From positions 1-18,885 of the forward strand of contig JADGJT010000406.1 of NCBI GenBank assembly GCA_027604005.1: 18,885 nucleotides of DNA. The letters are read 5' to 3'. The translations under genes were made by a program, and so were the position numbers. Positions within the stretch are counted from its first letter, which is position 1, and each line of letters opens with the position of its first letter. The notes below the pieces were generated by a model, which saw only the letters and a list, made by a program, of their open reading frames with translations, did no database searches and was not told where the DNA came from. The DNA is from Dinochytrium kinnereticum. Lineage: Eukaryota; Chytridiomycota; Chytridiomycetes; Chytridiales; Chytridiaceae. Below are positions 8,398 through 16,165 of the stretch, piece by piece.

Positions 8398-10825
8398 ATG
8401 ACCGCCGAGGACACCCGGAGTCTTGTCTGCTGTCCCTATGATTTCTTGGTGGCTATCGACCTTGAATCGACCTGCGACGAGAATCATGCAAACCCGTCGG
8501 AGGCCAAAGTCCGCCGAGATCAGGGTGAAATCATTGAGCTTTCCTTCGCAGTGGTGAACGTTGCCATCCGTCAGGTTGTGCACCGCCAGCAGATCTTCGT
8601 TCGTCCTGAGAAGACGGTCTTGACTCCTTTTTGCACCACTCTCACTGGAATCACAGCAGCTCAGATAGACACAGCAGGTTAGGAGAGACCTCACTCATCT
8701 GCTTTACCTAACACTTTGAATGAATTCGCCTATGTAGAGCCTTTGAAGGCTGCATTGCAGCTCGTCGATGCATTTGTTCAAACCCACTTTGTTTCGAAGG
8801 ATAAGAAGTTTTGCTTTGTTATTCACGGGGAGTGGGACCTCCGCTTCCAGATGAGTCGGGAGACGAGAGAAAAAGGAATTCCATTGCCTCATTACTTCAA
8901 CGTTTTCTACGATGTCATTCGGGAGGTTAACCACTGGCTTCAACTCAGCGGGCATAGGACTGCTTCCCCCAAAACCTCCATTAACGGCCTTTGCAATGCT
9001 ATTAGCTTGCCTCATGAGGGTCGTACCCATAGTGGTATTGATGATGCCAGCAATATTGCTAGGATTACTGTGGCCGTTTTGGAAGCCTTAGATAAGTGGA
9101 GATTGGCCGCAGAGACCCTGCCTGAGGGAGCGGTGTTGCCATTTTTGGCGCCAGTCAACCTTGGACTTCAGTTGAACGAGTTTTATGCCACTCTATCGAA
9201 GGTTGTTCATCTTGGAGGACTGCCGTTCAAGGCTACTATAACGTAAGCGTTGGATGCGATGCCTCTTTTTCTATATTTTCTATTAGTGAAATTTTCTAAT
9301 CTGGGTGTTAGGGATATGGAAGGCTGGGTGGCGTTGGCTGGGATCAAAGCAAAGGAGCTGTGGATGGTTAAGAATGCAGAAGGAAGGCCGGATGGGAGCG
9401 GGTTTGCTGTGTTTCTGTCCCATGAGGAGGCAAAACAATGCCTTTCTTTAAATGGTAGGCTTCTGGGTGATCGAACTGTTCTCGTTTCACCGGGAACGGA
9501 CCTTCAATTGGAGCAGACCGCAGAAGTCAGAACGTCTTTTCCTGTAAGTAATGTTTATTTGTGGGAAGAAGAAAATTAAATCATTTCTTTCAAAGACTGC
9601 CGAAGAGATCGCTGCAGCAACACCCGCTGCGGAGATGAAGCCCGGAGATTGGCTATGCACATCCTGCCAGTACCACAACTTTGCTTCCCGCCGGAACTGC
9701 TTCAAATGTCAGGCACCCCACCCACACGTAGCGCAGCAGCAGAGCAACAGTGCATCCGGCCAGCCCATGAAGCCGGGTGACTGGCTTTGCCCTAATATCG
9801 CTTGTAAGTTTCAGAATTTCGCATCTCGTCTTGAATGCATGCGATGCCGCACTCGGCGTCCTCCCGCGGGCGGGTATGGGAATTCTGGGTCTGGAGGCTT
9901 TAAGGCTGGAGTCTCTAACAAAGTCTTGCCGGGAGACTGGACGTGCCAACAATGTCATCTGAATAATTTCGCTTCTCGACAGCGGTGCATGCAGTGTGGA
10001 TCGTCTCAGACGGCTGCAGCACAACCGCCACCTACGGCTGCTGGAGGTGTTCGATCCCGACCCACGGATCGACCCGGGGATTGGAATTGTCCAAACGAGG
10101 CATGCCGTTACCATAATTACGCTAGCCGAGGGGAGTGCTACCGATGCGGGTCTAAGCGAAACGAAGTTCATGCAGCTGGGCATCAGGGTGGGGCAAGCGG
10201 CTCTACCGCTCCGATGAAGCCTGGAGATTGGCTTTGCCCAAATGATACTTGCCGTTACCACAACTTTGCTAAGAGGGAGACCTGTGCTGTATGCAACACA
10301 GCTTCACCATCCTCTAGTTCCTCTATTACTATGGGCGGTGTCAATGGTCATTCAAGCAGCTCGAGTAGTGACATGAAGCCGACGCCAAATGCGCCGAGCC
10401 CGAGGCCTTTAAGGTCTGTAACTCCTGTTCAACCACTAGAAGCCACCGGAACCAGTGGCCAACCTCTTCACCATGTTATCGGCCAGGGCATCACTTTACC
10501 CCAGCAACCCCAGAGCTTGTCACTGCAAACCCAGGCTACTAGCAATGTCGCCTACTCGAATCTCAGGCCACAGGCCGCTGGAAACTATTATGGAGGCTTT
10601 GCAGGTCACCCGAACCACCAGATGCAGGTTCAGGGGATGCACGCTCCTCTTGCGCTCAATCATAATCAAGCGCGCCCACAGGGTCCTGGACCACAGCACT
10701 TACCGCCACCCCAGCATTATGAAGGATCTCTATACGCTCAGGGACATGAGTATGCGGCTTATGGCTATAATCAGTATGGATACACGGGTCAGCAGCAGCA
10801 GCAATCTAACTATGGGAATTATTAG
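8398..10825 (+). CDS. Nrp1/ARP-like RNA-binding protein: DEDDh exonuclease + RRM + five RanBP2 zinc fingers
   Basis: Inferred exons are 8398-8677, 8738-9242, 9312-9543 and 9596-10825 (748 aa). Introns of 52-69 nt have GT-AG ends, with CTAAC (8708) and CTAAT-like branch sites. Residues 14-212 are an Eri1-like DEDDh 3'-5' exonuclease: DxE at D21/E23 (AIDLES), D127 (GEWD), and H191/D196 (HSGIDD), so all catalytic residues are present. Residues about 247-330 are an RRM with RNP2-like VVHLGGLP and RNP1-like GSGFAVF. Five RanBP2 fingers with the motif PGDWxC start near residues 353, 397, 449, 497 and 545; these normally bind single-stranded RNA. Residues about 575-748 are Ser/Pro/Gln/Gly/Tyr-rich and prion-like. 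This order matches the fungal Nrp1/asparagine-rich-protein family; yeast Nrp1 is reported in stress granules. The start ATG has A at -3 (ACAACCATG). The true substrate is unknown. Confidence 0.87.
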
Positions 10826-10872
10826 AAGCTTGTAGGGATGGGAGAGATGTCGATGATTTTTTCTTTTTTTTT

Positions 10873-10883
10873 GGGGGGGGGGG
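10873..10883. repeat. G-run after a T-run in the Nrp1-like 3' UTR
   Basis: Eleven consecutive G follow a T-rich tract about 50 nt after the stop. It is a homopolymer likely to vary or be miscounted in sequencing. Confidence 0.8.
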
Positions 10884-11219
10884 CTTAGATGATGTGTCGG
10901 CTGTCATCGTTGGAAAAAGATCGCGCGTGTTGATGTAAAAAAACTTGGGAGGGTTGGTGTGGTTGAGCGTTTCACCGTGATCTTTCTTTTATGTTCATTT
11001 AGTTGATTTGGTTTCTTGCTTCTGGTGGCTTGAGCGGGAAGGGATCGGATGCCCTTTTGAATTGTTGTCTTAATTGTTACTTCTCTTTTGTCGGTTGTGG
11101 TTGTTTGACTGATGAATACAACGCTCGCTCCGAATATTCTCGTTTCGTCTCTTTATTAGATAGAATATAAAGTGTTGTCTTTTCAACCACTGCAGCTGAC
11201 AAAAAAAAAGGCGATGGGC

Positions 11220-11240
11220 GTACATAAATAGTTTATGTAC
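11220..11240. repeat. Perfect 9-bp palindrome with 3-nt loop
   Basis: GTACATAAA (11220-11228), spacer TAG, then TTTATGTAC (11232-11240). It would form a tight hairpin in RNA from either strand. The role is unknown; it could assist 3'-end formation of the Nrp1-like transcript. Confidence 0.6.
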
Positions 11241-12261
11241 ATCGAAAATGTAACTAGATATTCGTAGAGTATTGCAGCCCATGATCAAGAGTAGTGAAAG
11301 CTGGGATGAATTTTCTAACAAGTGATAATAGAAGTGGATGAAAACTGAGGTGCAATAATGTAGAAAAGAGATGGGTTATGCAATTCGGTTTCCTTAGCAC
11401 ATCATTATCATTCACAAAGGAAATTATACATCTAGACTTCAATACATGGATACGGCTGGGTCTGTGAGCCAGTTGACGAATTTCAATCGCATTTGAGGCT
11501 CAGATGAAGGAGATCCTTAAAGTCCACCTCGCGATCCATGTCTTTCCAGAATCTCCATATGACTCTCCACCGTCCTCATGCCAAATGCGAGTAGACTCTG
11601 GTTGTGGGTGCATTCTGAGACCTCTCCAATATGCCACCAGTCGCAATAGGTATCGTTGTGTGAAACAGTGGCATCCCAAGTGCCAGTTTTGAAAGAAAGC
11701 CCACCTCATGCTTCACGTCCACATTCTCACAACAACTTAAGGCCGAAAACTTGCAGAAACTAAAGATAGTCATCGTTTCCTTCTCCCGCATTCGGTTTGC
11801 GTACCCACTCAAAAGAGAGCTTCCAGTCCTAGTCAGTTTCCTTAGAGACAAGGCGCCCAAGTAAATGCTGTAGAGAATGCCAGCCTCATCCCGTAGAACG
11901 ATAACCTTCCTCTTAGGATCCTGGACGATCAACATTATCCTGGAGGGGGAACATCAAATATCGAGCGCATGGTTCCAAACATCTTTAGAATATTTGCTGA
12001 AAGTGTTTCAATAGAAAGTAACTTTGGCACGGAGGGTCTCAAGCAATCAAGTCATGGCCTTCTAATGTTGGAGATGCACTGCAAGGCGGGTTTGATGTTG
12101 ATAGCGCACGACGTGGATGCCGGGTGTATCGCCCAGAAATGGTTGAGAGTTTGGCCGCATGCAACTCTCGTCCCAGTACAGAATGAGATACCCGAGCGAT
12201 GCTCATCCTTTCTAGCGTGCATGTTCTCCAAAACACGCATAATCAGTCCAGCCTTTCGTCT

Positions 12262-13386
12262 CTACACCGAAAAATATCCAGAGACAGTCGGTTCATTCTG
12301 ATATTTCATCTCCTTCCCCAACCCACTCCCACAAACAGTCTTTGGCGATGGCGTTTTCATCAACGCCAAAATCACCACCTTGACCTCTGCGCAATACTTT
12401 ATATGTAAAATAGCAAGATTGAATCCATTCGCCAGCCCCGCTGCCAAACTCATGATCCAAGGCGCCGACACGGTCAAAATCACGGTCAAGTAAGCACTGT
12501 CTAAAATCAACGCCGCGATGAAGGTCAACCCGTCTTGAACCAGAAATGTGATGAGAAGGGTCTTGAAAACCATTTTGCCCGGTTTCTTCTCCGATTGAGC
12601 CGTTTGGGAGAGGTAGATGAGGATCAGGAGGTTGCCAATGTTGTAGAAGATGAGGATGGCCTTTTCGATCATGAGCGCCGTTGGGGGGAAGACAGTGATG
12701 CAGATGTGGTTTGTGGTGTTCTCGGCGTCCGAGTAGTAATAAAGTAGAACGGGTAATGAAGATGCTCGTATGATGAAAAGTGCGTACGCAGCGGACCTTG
12801 CTATGACGTTCCCAAGAGATAGCATCCTCATTCTATTCGACTGGTACACCTCCAAGCAGATCTGAGAGAGGTAAACAAACACATAGATCCCCACCGCTCG
12901 TCCCGGGCACGCTGGTTTGATCACGTCTATCAGCATGAACGCCATATTCGCCGCCAGCAGGAAAACCGCAGAGATGAGAGGGAGAAGCGCACCGCTTGTT
13001 GACCGGTTTGTGAAGTTGAGAATGATGCTGCACATGGATATCACTGAGAGGGAGTACCCAACATTAATGGCTCGCATCATGTTGGTGATGATGCTGACCT
13101 GGGAATAGGCTACTGATGATGGGTACAGTGATGCTGACATGTTGCGGAGGATGAGGGGTTTTTGATCGTTAGGAGTTCTATGCTGAATATAGTCATCCAT
13201 GCAAATCCCACTTTGCATTTGAAACGAACCTGTGGTTATTTGATCAGAATCATAACCAGCAGCAACAATGATTAACCCCAATAGTAGCCCGAATAGCCAT
13301 TGTGTGCTGTTGAGACCTTCTGTTGAACTCGGGCCATTTGTGGGGCATGGAGAACGCAGGCCAGCTACAAGATCGTCATTCATCAT
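12262..13386 (-). CDS. Seven-helix, receptor-like membrane protein of unknown family
   Basis: A single-exon frame of 374 residues. A hydrophobic segment at about 30-44 (WLFGLLLGLIIVAAG) may be a signal peptide or signal anchor. A polar region with a glycosylation sequon (NMS, N82) follows, then seven hydrophobic helices near 106-125, 134-155, 164-183, 192-218, 239-260, 273-296 and 299-327. Charge placement fits the N-terminus outside: the basic loops QSNRMRM (183-189) and QSEKKPGK (264-271) and the tail (HIKYCAEVK) would be cytoplasmic, while the loop with sequon NTT (N223) would be outside. This is the GPCR topology, but I see no motif of a named GPCR class (no DRY or NPxxY). Ligand and partners are unknown. 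The start at 13386 is chosen because it is the only nearby ATG that keeps the first hydrophobic segment. Its 5' end overlaps the next gene by 40 bp. Confidence 0.7.
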   Translation of the reverse strand: MMNDDLVAGLRSPCPTNGPSSTEGLNSTQWLFGLLLGLIIVAAGYDSDQITTGSFQMQSGICMDDYIQHRTPNDQKPLILRNMSASLYPSSVAYSQVSIITNMMRAINVGYSLSVISMCSIILNFTNRSTSGALLPLISAVFLLAANMAFMLIDVIKPACPGRAVGIYVFVYLSQICLEVYQSNRMRMLSLGNVIARSAAYALFIIRASSLPVLLYYYSDAENTTNHICITVFPPTALMIEKAILIFYNIGNLLILIYLSQTAQSEKKPGKMVFKTLLITFLVQDGLTFIAALILDSAYLTVILTVSAPWIMSLAAGLANGFNLAILHIKYCAEVKVVILALMKTPSPKTVCGSGLGKEMKYQNEPTVSGYFSV

Positions 13387-14435
13387 CTCTTGAACTCCTC
13401 CTCTCCATTCAACTAATATCCACCGTCGTCGCTGATTTCCTGCGCGGCAATGATAAGCAATCTACACATTCATTATCCTCACTTTCCCGTCTCTCTCGAT
13501 GCAGTCGCTCTCTCCACCAATCTCTTCAACGACTCCTCTTCAGACACCTTCTTCTTCCTTCCAACAAGTTTGGTCGGGACTGGACAACACCTTTCACCGA
13601 GTCTCTGGTCACGCTACTTCACCGTCTAATGGAGGATGGTACCGCAGCGTCATGTCAATCTCTTTCCTTAGTCCTCACATCTGTGCCTTTGAAACGAGAG
13701 GTTCTCGTCGCGTCAAACATTGTAGCGAGGATTACCGCCGTTGTTGGGCCGTTTGTTCGCAGCTTGACTGTTAGGATGTTCCCGGTGACGCAGTTAGACG
13801 CGTTCAGGGTTTTGAGAGATGCGGATATCCTTGACCACGCGACCACGAGTGGGGAGGATCAGGATCAACCGGTTCTTGCTGATGAGCTCTTTTGGGTATC
13901 ATTTAAGAGGCTTCAGAGCTTGACTTTGGTCTGCGTCGAGCCTACCTTATCAAACAGCTGCGACGACCTGCACCACGTATTGATGCCACAGGAGATGGAT
14001 ATGAGGTGTGGGGTCAAAATGCCCACCTTGTTTTGGTGGCAAATCGCGTGCCGGTCCATTCTTTTTTTTAACAGCATTTACGCTAACCCCATATCCTCAC
14101 TCCGCCTCCACCTTCCAACCCCGCCATCTACCTCACCAGCTTCCTCACTCGCGTCGACCATGCGCATTTCTGAACTCAGATCTTTTGCCGTTGATCTGGG
14201 ATCATTCCTCACCGCTCTATCGACGGTGGGTCGCTTGAGCCTGTTTTTGCCTGGCGATGAGTTGGTTGGTTTGCAAATTTTGGTGAAGCTAAGAGAGAGC
14301 TTTGGATGTCGGAGGGTTGCTGGGTGTGTGGGGCTACTTATTACGGGTGGGGGTGAGGTTTGTGAAAGTGTTGTTGAGGCTGCGAGGAGCCTTGTTGAGG
14401 GCGATAATGATGCGGTTTGCATCGTCACCCGTTGA
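13347..14435 (+). CDS. F-box-like protein, probable SCF ubiquitin-ligase adaptor
   Basis: A 362-residue frame starting at ATG 13347. The N-terminal region (about residues 15-70: LLLSIQLISTVVADFL, then LSRLSRCSRSLHQSLQRLLF) has the helix-rich pattern and the 'SRxSRxLHxxLxxLLFRHL' tail common in degenerate fungal F-boxes. Later segments (VRSLTVRMF, LQSLTLVCV, VGRLSLFLP) resemble the irregular leucine-rich repeats of fungal F-box proteins. By family knowledge these bind Skp1 and present substrates to a cullin ligase; the substrate is unknown. A 69-nt in-frame candidate intron (14006-14074, GTGTGG to TTTTTTTAACAG) would remove 23 atypical residues (WWQIACRSILFFN and neighbours), giving 339 aa. 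The call rests on pattern only, since the F-box lacks a clear LPxE core. Confidence 0.5.
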   Translation: MENAGQLQDRHSSSLELLLSIQLISTVVADFLRGNDKQSTHSLSSLSRLSRCSRSLHQSLQRLLFRHLLLPSNKFGRDWTTPFTESLVTLLHRLMEDGTAASCQSLSLVLTSVPLKREVLVASNIVARITAVVGPFVRSLTVRMFPVTQLDAFRVLRDADILDHATTSGEDQDQPVLADELFWVSFKRLQSLTLVCVEPTLSNSCDDLHHVLMPQEMDMRCGVKMPTLFWWQIACRSILFFNSIYANPISSLRLHLPTPPSTSPASSLASTMRISELRSFAVDLGSFLTALSTVGRLSLFLPGDELVGLQILVKLRESFGCRRVAGCVGLLITGGGEVCESVVEAARSLVEGDNDAVCIVTR

Positions 14436-14619
14436 ACAGTCTTTTGAACGGAGGGATTAAATATGGAAAGCCGATGAAGTCGTTTCGGGGGAGGTTATTC
14501 GTGCTTTGAAGCGAAATCAATAAACCACCGCACCACACAGGTCAGGAAAGAGAAGAGAAAAAAAATAAGGTATAACGGTAACGTCCGCGCCAGTTTAAAT
14601 ACATTTTCTACAATCCTGT
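14436..14619. other. Short convergent intergenic region
   Basis: 184 bp between the stops of the F-box-like gene (+) and DEG1 (-). It must hold both 3' UTRs. No clear AATAAA pair was found. Confidence 0.5.
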
Positions 14620-16110
14620 CTAATGTGACGCTTCCTTATCCGCCTTAACCTTCTTCTCAGGCCTTTGAACGCCGTCTCCTCCCTCCCCTTCACCGACCCC
14701 TCCCTTAACCGTCTTCGCAAGATGTCGAGTGATCCTCGTCTCAATCGACTCACATCTCTTTCTCTCCATAATCGGCACATGATCCCTTCTCCCCTTTACG
14801 CCTTCCGGTCCGTTCCCGCCTTCACAAGAAACCTCTGCCCAGATCCCATACTGCGCCGCACGGAACAGCTCACGAGCCCCTGCACCAAGCAGCTCCTCGG
14901 CAACGATACCAAGAAGAAGGTCCACCTGCTTTGATTTGATCGCATGGTCACGCCACAGACACCAGAGTGATTCGCCGAGTTTGGGGGCGATCCCGTCACT
15001 TCTCCAGGTGAATGTTCCGTCTGGGTAACCGCTGTCCATTAGGACTAAAGGGAGCTCGGATGCGATGGGGTAGATGGGGCGACCACTTCCGGCAGGGTGT
15101 TTGGACATGTCCAGCATGTCGGTTATGATGGATGGTGGCTCCAATCCTCTTCCTATGAGTTGAAGAATGGCGGTCATACAGCGAACTTGGTTCCATAAGA
15201 ATGCTGTCCCTTTCACCTCAAACACAATAAACTGTGATGGATCTGAATCGCTTTTGGTGGGGTCCAGCATTCGAACGTCCGTGCTGAGAATTCGACGAGA
15301 GTAGCTTCGAACAGGATTACTGGAATCGATCTTGCAGAAGTAGCGAAAGTCGTGTTCACCAATAAGCCTTTGAGCCGCATCTTGCATGTTAGTGATGTTC
15401 AGGTCCATCGCTGGCATGATATATTGGTACCGTCTGTAAAGGCAATCGAATCTTGCGTTGAAGGTTGGGGAAACAGGTGACCATGCGAGAACGCGAATAT
15501 CGGCCGGGAGAATTCCGTTCAGGATCGTGAGATATGAAAGCTCTTCTCTTTCGTCAGGCATCGTGTCCTCAACCTGCATAGCGTCCTTGCTCTCATCTTT
15601 CTGACCATCAATCTTCATGGAAGCAGCCAGCTTTTCCCAAGTTGTGGTACCAGCAGCTCCCAATCCTAACCCACTCCTAACATGCAGCCCAACAATCTGT
15701 GAAAAGCTTGAAACACCCTTGTCGGTCCTCCCGCATCGACTCCAACCGCATTCCTTCATCCCAGGAATGAGCCTGGCCTTCATCAAGGCTTTCAGCAGCA
15801 CCCCCTCAACCGTCTCAACCGTTCCAAATTCATCGGGGTCACCGGTGGCGTTGTCGGTGTCGATGCCTTGAGATGCGAGGCCGTGGTAGTTCCAGCCGAG
15901 GTAGGCGACTTTGAGAGCGATGGGACGGCATGCATGTAGTGAAAAGTCGAACTTGCGAGGCTCCTTTCGTTTCCGTTTCTGAGGGAGACGGTGCGAGGAT
16001 GGGGCGGGGGTGTTGCTGGTCATTTGAATCTTGGCCTCAAGAGCCGTGATCCTCGCGACCAGCTGCTCCTTTGACCAGGAATCGTAGTCGCCAGCATGGT
16101 CTTCACCCAT
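14620..16110 (-). CDS. DEG1: tRNA pseudouridine synthase Deg1/Pus3 (TruA family)
   Basis: Intronless, 496 residues from ATG 16110. The family converts uridine to pseudouridine at tRNA positions 38 and 39 in the anticodon stem-loop. Residues 57-80 (FSLHACRPIALKVAYLGWNY) start the TruA-like fold. The catalytic aspartate is D130 in SRCGRTDKGVSSFSQ. The motifs ILPADIRVLAW (about 200-210) and FNARFDCLYRRYQY (217-230) and the C-terminal-domain motif GTAFLWNQVRCM (301-312) are all present. Near the end, PIMERKRCESIETRI matches the typical Deg1 C-terminus, followed by a basic tail (KKVKADK). A Trp/Lys N-terminal helix (YDSWSKEQLVARITALE) is also typical of fungal Deg1. The start at 16110 (AAAATGG context) is preferred over the longer in-frame start at 16179, whose 23 extra residues are unlike the family and would overlap the divergent Derlin gene. 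Confidence 0.93.
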   Translation of the reverse strand: MGEDHAGDYDSWSKEQLVARITALEAKIQMTSNTPAPSSHRLPQKRKRKEPRKFDFSLHACRPIALKVAYLGWNYHGLASQGIDTDNATGDPDEFGTVETVEGVLLKALMKARLIPGMKECGWSRCGRTDKGVSSFSQIVGLHVRSGLGLGAAGTTTWEKLAASMKIDGQKDESKDAMQVEDTMPDEREELSYLTILNGILPADIRVLAWSPVSPTFNARFDCLYRRYQYIMPAMDLNITNMQDAAQRLIGEHDFRYFCKIDSSNPVRSYSRRILSTDVRMLDPTKSDSDPSQFIVFEVKGTAFLWNQVRCMTAILQLIGRGLEPPSIITDMLDMSKHPAGSGRPIYPIASELPLVLMDSGYPDGTFTWRSDGIAPKLGESLWCLWRDHAIKSKQVDLLLGIVAEELLGAGARELFRAAQYGIWAEVSCEGGNGPEGVKGRRDHVPIMERKRCESIETRITRHLAKTVKGGVGEGEGGDGVQRPEKKVKADKEASH

Positions 16111-16165
16111 TTTTCTTCTTTTGCAGCTGCGTGTCAAAAAATTGAACGGGCCATCAGACCAGACG
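16111..16165. promoter_or_regulatory. 55-bp divergent promoter between DEG1 and the Derlin gene
   Basis: Only 55 bp separate the two start codons (16110 minus, 16166 plus). No TATA box is seen. The sequence is pyrimidine-rich on the DEG1 side. Both genes must share or overlap their control elements and 5' UTRs, which suggests joint regulation. Confidence 0.6.

Larger units (their letters stand above)
10826..12261. other. Intergenic stretch with ambiguous, fragmentary coding signal
   Basis: The first part is the Nrp1-like 3' UTR. Between about 11500 and 11940 the minus strand has coding-like codons in two different frames: 11576-11935 (starting MLIVQDPKRKVIVLRDEAG) and, in another frame, about 11700-11522 (reading KTGTWDATVSHND). 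I could not join them with credible introns, so this may be a decayed gene, a frameshifted copy or an unrecognised spliced gene. A 110-codon plus-strand frame (11969-12301) overlaps the end of the next gene and has no recognisable content. Confidence 0.4.

Noticed and set aside
9653..10261. 202-codon minus-strand frame opposite the zinc fingers
   Set aside because: Antisense of the repeated zinc-finger coding sequence, which is clearly the real gene.
10795..10804. CAG-type short repeat near the end of the Nrp1-like gene
   Set aside because: Only a few codons of polyglutamine within an already prion-like tail; too short to stand as a separate feature.
11969..12301. 110-codon plus-strand frame
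   Set aside because: It overlaps the 3' end of the 7TM gene, and two minus frames are also partly open in the same stretch. With no recognisable content it is not called as a gene.
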